Below are positions 11,109 to 12,064 of a DNA stretch of 12,064 nt, piece by piece. The position numbers and the translations under genes are program-made. Source of the DNA: CAYHYG01 sp964360835 (GTDB lineage: Bacteria > Patescibacteriota > Patescibacteriia > UBA1558 > 2-01-FULL-52-15); assembly GCA_964360835.1 (NCBI GenBank), contig CAYHYG010000031.1:1-12064 (forward strand). Reading direction: 5' to 3'. The first letter of the stretch is position 1. Each line of letters opens with the position of its first letter. The notes beneath the pieces were generated by a model. The model saw only the letters and a program-made list of their open reading frames with translations, did not search any database and was not told the DNA's origin.

Positions 11109-12064
11109 ATGAATGTATCCGAATTAGCTCGACGCTTAAATGTCACTACCAAAGAGCTCCTGGAAAAACTGCCGGAGCTTGGTTTTTCTATTGGCGCTCG
11201 CGCTATCAAAGTTGATGATCGCCAGGTCAATCGCATTATCTCTGTCTGGAAACATAATAATAAAATGGAAGCCATCAAGCGTCGCTATCAGAATATGACT
11301 GAAGTTCGCGGCGGCCGTGACGGCGAACAAGGTGCCAGTCGTGAGATAACTTTGCATTCAACTATTATTGTCAAAGATTTAGCTGAGCTGATGAATATGC
11401 CGTTAGCTAAGGTTATGGGAGAAATGATGCGCAACGGTATCATGGCTTCTCTCAATGAACGATTAGATTTTAATACTGCCAGCATCATTGCCGAAGACCT
11501 GGGCTTCAAAGTAACCAAGGCCGATCAGGTCGGCGAAGCTACAGACGATTCGACGGCCAAGGAAAGATTAGAAACGATTCTAGCAGAACGTACCAGAGGT
11601 TATACCAGACCGCCGGTTGTCGTGGTCATGGGTCACGTAGATCACGGTAAAACCAAATTACTCGATGCCATCCGTAAAACTAATCTGATGGCTGGGGAAG
11701 CCGGTGGCATTACCCAACACATCGGTGCTTACCAGACTATCATTACCAAGGAAGGTAAAGAAAGAACTATAACTTTCCTCGATACTCCTGGACATGAAGC
11801 TTTCAAAACTATGCGATCCCGCGGCGGTCAAGTGGCTGACGTGGCTATCTTGGTCGTAGCGGCCGATGATGGTATCAAACCACAGACGTTGGAGAGCTTG
11901 GCTATTATTCAAAAAGAAAACTTACCTTTCATTGTCGCTATTAATAAAGTTGATAAAGAAGGCGCTGATATAGAACGTGTCAAGAAAGATTTAACTGAGA
12001 TTAATCTGACACCGGAAGACTGGGGTGGCAAAACTATCTGTGTGCCGATCTCAGCTTTGAAAGG
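11109..12064 (+). CDS. infB: translation initiation factor IF-2, N-terminal part (runs off the window)
   Basis: GTPase that brings initiator tRNA to the ribosome and promotes subunit joining. 318 codons are visible. Two IF2-N-type helical domains (about 1-52, starting MNVSELARRLNVTTKELL, and about 80-130) precede the G domain: G1 GHVDHGKT (175-182), G2 GGITQHIGA (199-207), G3 DTPGH (225-229, with H229 matching the catalytic histidine), G4 NKVD (279-282) and G5 SAL (315-317). The residue after GKT is lysine, where serine or threonine is usual. The N-terminal extension is short compared with E. coli IF2. The ATG at 11109 fits the family start; an ATG 4 bases later is out of frame. There is no Shine-Dalgarno. 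NusA or RbfA genes are not upstream; infB heads its own rightward unit. Confidence 0.97.
   Translation, partial: MNVSELARRLNVTTKELLEKLPELGFSIGARAIKVDDRQVNRIISVWKHNNKMEAIKRRYQNMTEVRGGRDGEQGASREITLHSTIIVKDLAELMNMPLAKVMGEMMRNGIMASLNERLDFNTASIIAEDLGFKVTKADQVGEATDDSTAKERLETILAERTRGYTRPPVVVVMGHVDHGKTKLLDAIRKTNLMAGEAGGITQHIGAYQTIITKEGKERTITFLDTPGHEAFKTMRSRGGQVADVAILVVAADDGIKPQTLESLAIIQKENLPFIVAINKVDKEGADIERVKKDLTEINLTPEDWGGKTICVPISALK

Noticed and set aside
11136..11912. Several short minus-strand frames opposite infB
   Set aside because: infB is unmistakable here (IF2-N domains, GHVDHGKT, DTPGH), so these are antisense shadows.

Overview
The window looks like chromosomal DNA of a Patescibacteria/CPR-type bacterium, probably Parcubacteria-like. 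This is inferred from moderate G+C, compact gene spacing, a membrane-anchored thioredoxin with an acidic AMI-repeat linker, an RNHCP protein, many intergenic hairpins, and no convincing Shine-Dalgarno sequence before any of the 13 visible start codons. TGG is the Trp codon throughout and the methyltransferase gene ends in TGA, so the code is standard rather than UGA-recoded. No phage, transposase, plasmid or CRISPR genes are visible.

Layout. Bases 1-1318 (-) hold the N-terminal half of leucyl-tRNA synthetase. Bases 1319-1621 are a divergent promoter region with a strong promoter for a LysM/M23 cell-wall peptidase (1622-2998, +), which overlaps by one base a membrane-anchored FAM173-like methyltransferase (2998-3528, +). 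From 4126 back to 3560 (-) lies 3-methyladenine DNA glycosylase I, with a palindrome on each side. From 8083 down to 4178 (-) is a tight cluster: M23 lipoprotein, thioredoxin with His in place of the cis-proline, CcdA, DipZ-type thioredoxin and an RNHCP protein. Just upstream on the same strand is a two-gene unit of an XRE regulator and a four-helix membrane protein (8692-8131), then a UlaG-like metallo-beta-lactamase-fold protein (9414-8773). A tRNA-Ile with the rare UAU anticodon (9572-9496, -) sits among several hairpins. A degenerate DHH-family protein (10936-9827, -) and the start of infB (11109 onward, +) diverge from a symmetrical bidirectional promoter.

How the genes may work together. 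CcdA, the DipZ-like protein and the anchored thioredoxin form a complete-looking route for carrying reducing equivalents across the membrane. The first gene of that cluster is an M23 lipoprotein with two extra cysteines in its catalytic domain, so it is a natural candidate client. The promoter of this cluster shares a 12-base core with the large palindrome in front of the XRE regulator, suggesting common control. Several promoters (leuS, XRE, M23 lipoprotein, DHH) lie so close to the ATG that near-leaderless mRNAs are predicted.

The main points for a second look are the redox/cell-wall cluster and its shared operator, the His-for-cis-Pro thioredoxin, the tRNA-Ile(UAU) with its complementary flanks, the hairpin family with a fixed core and variable stems, the DHH pseudoenzyme, and the mirror-image promoters before infB.
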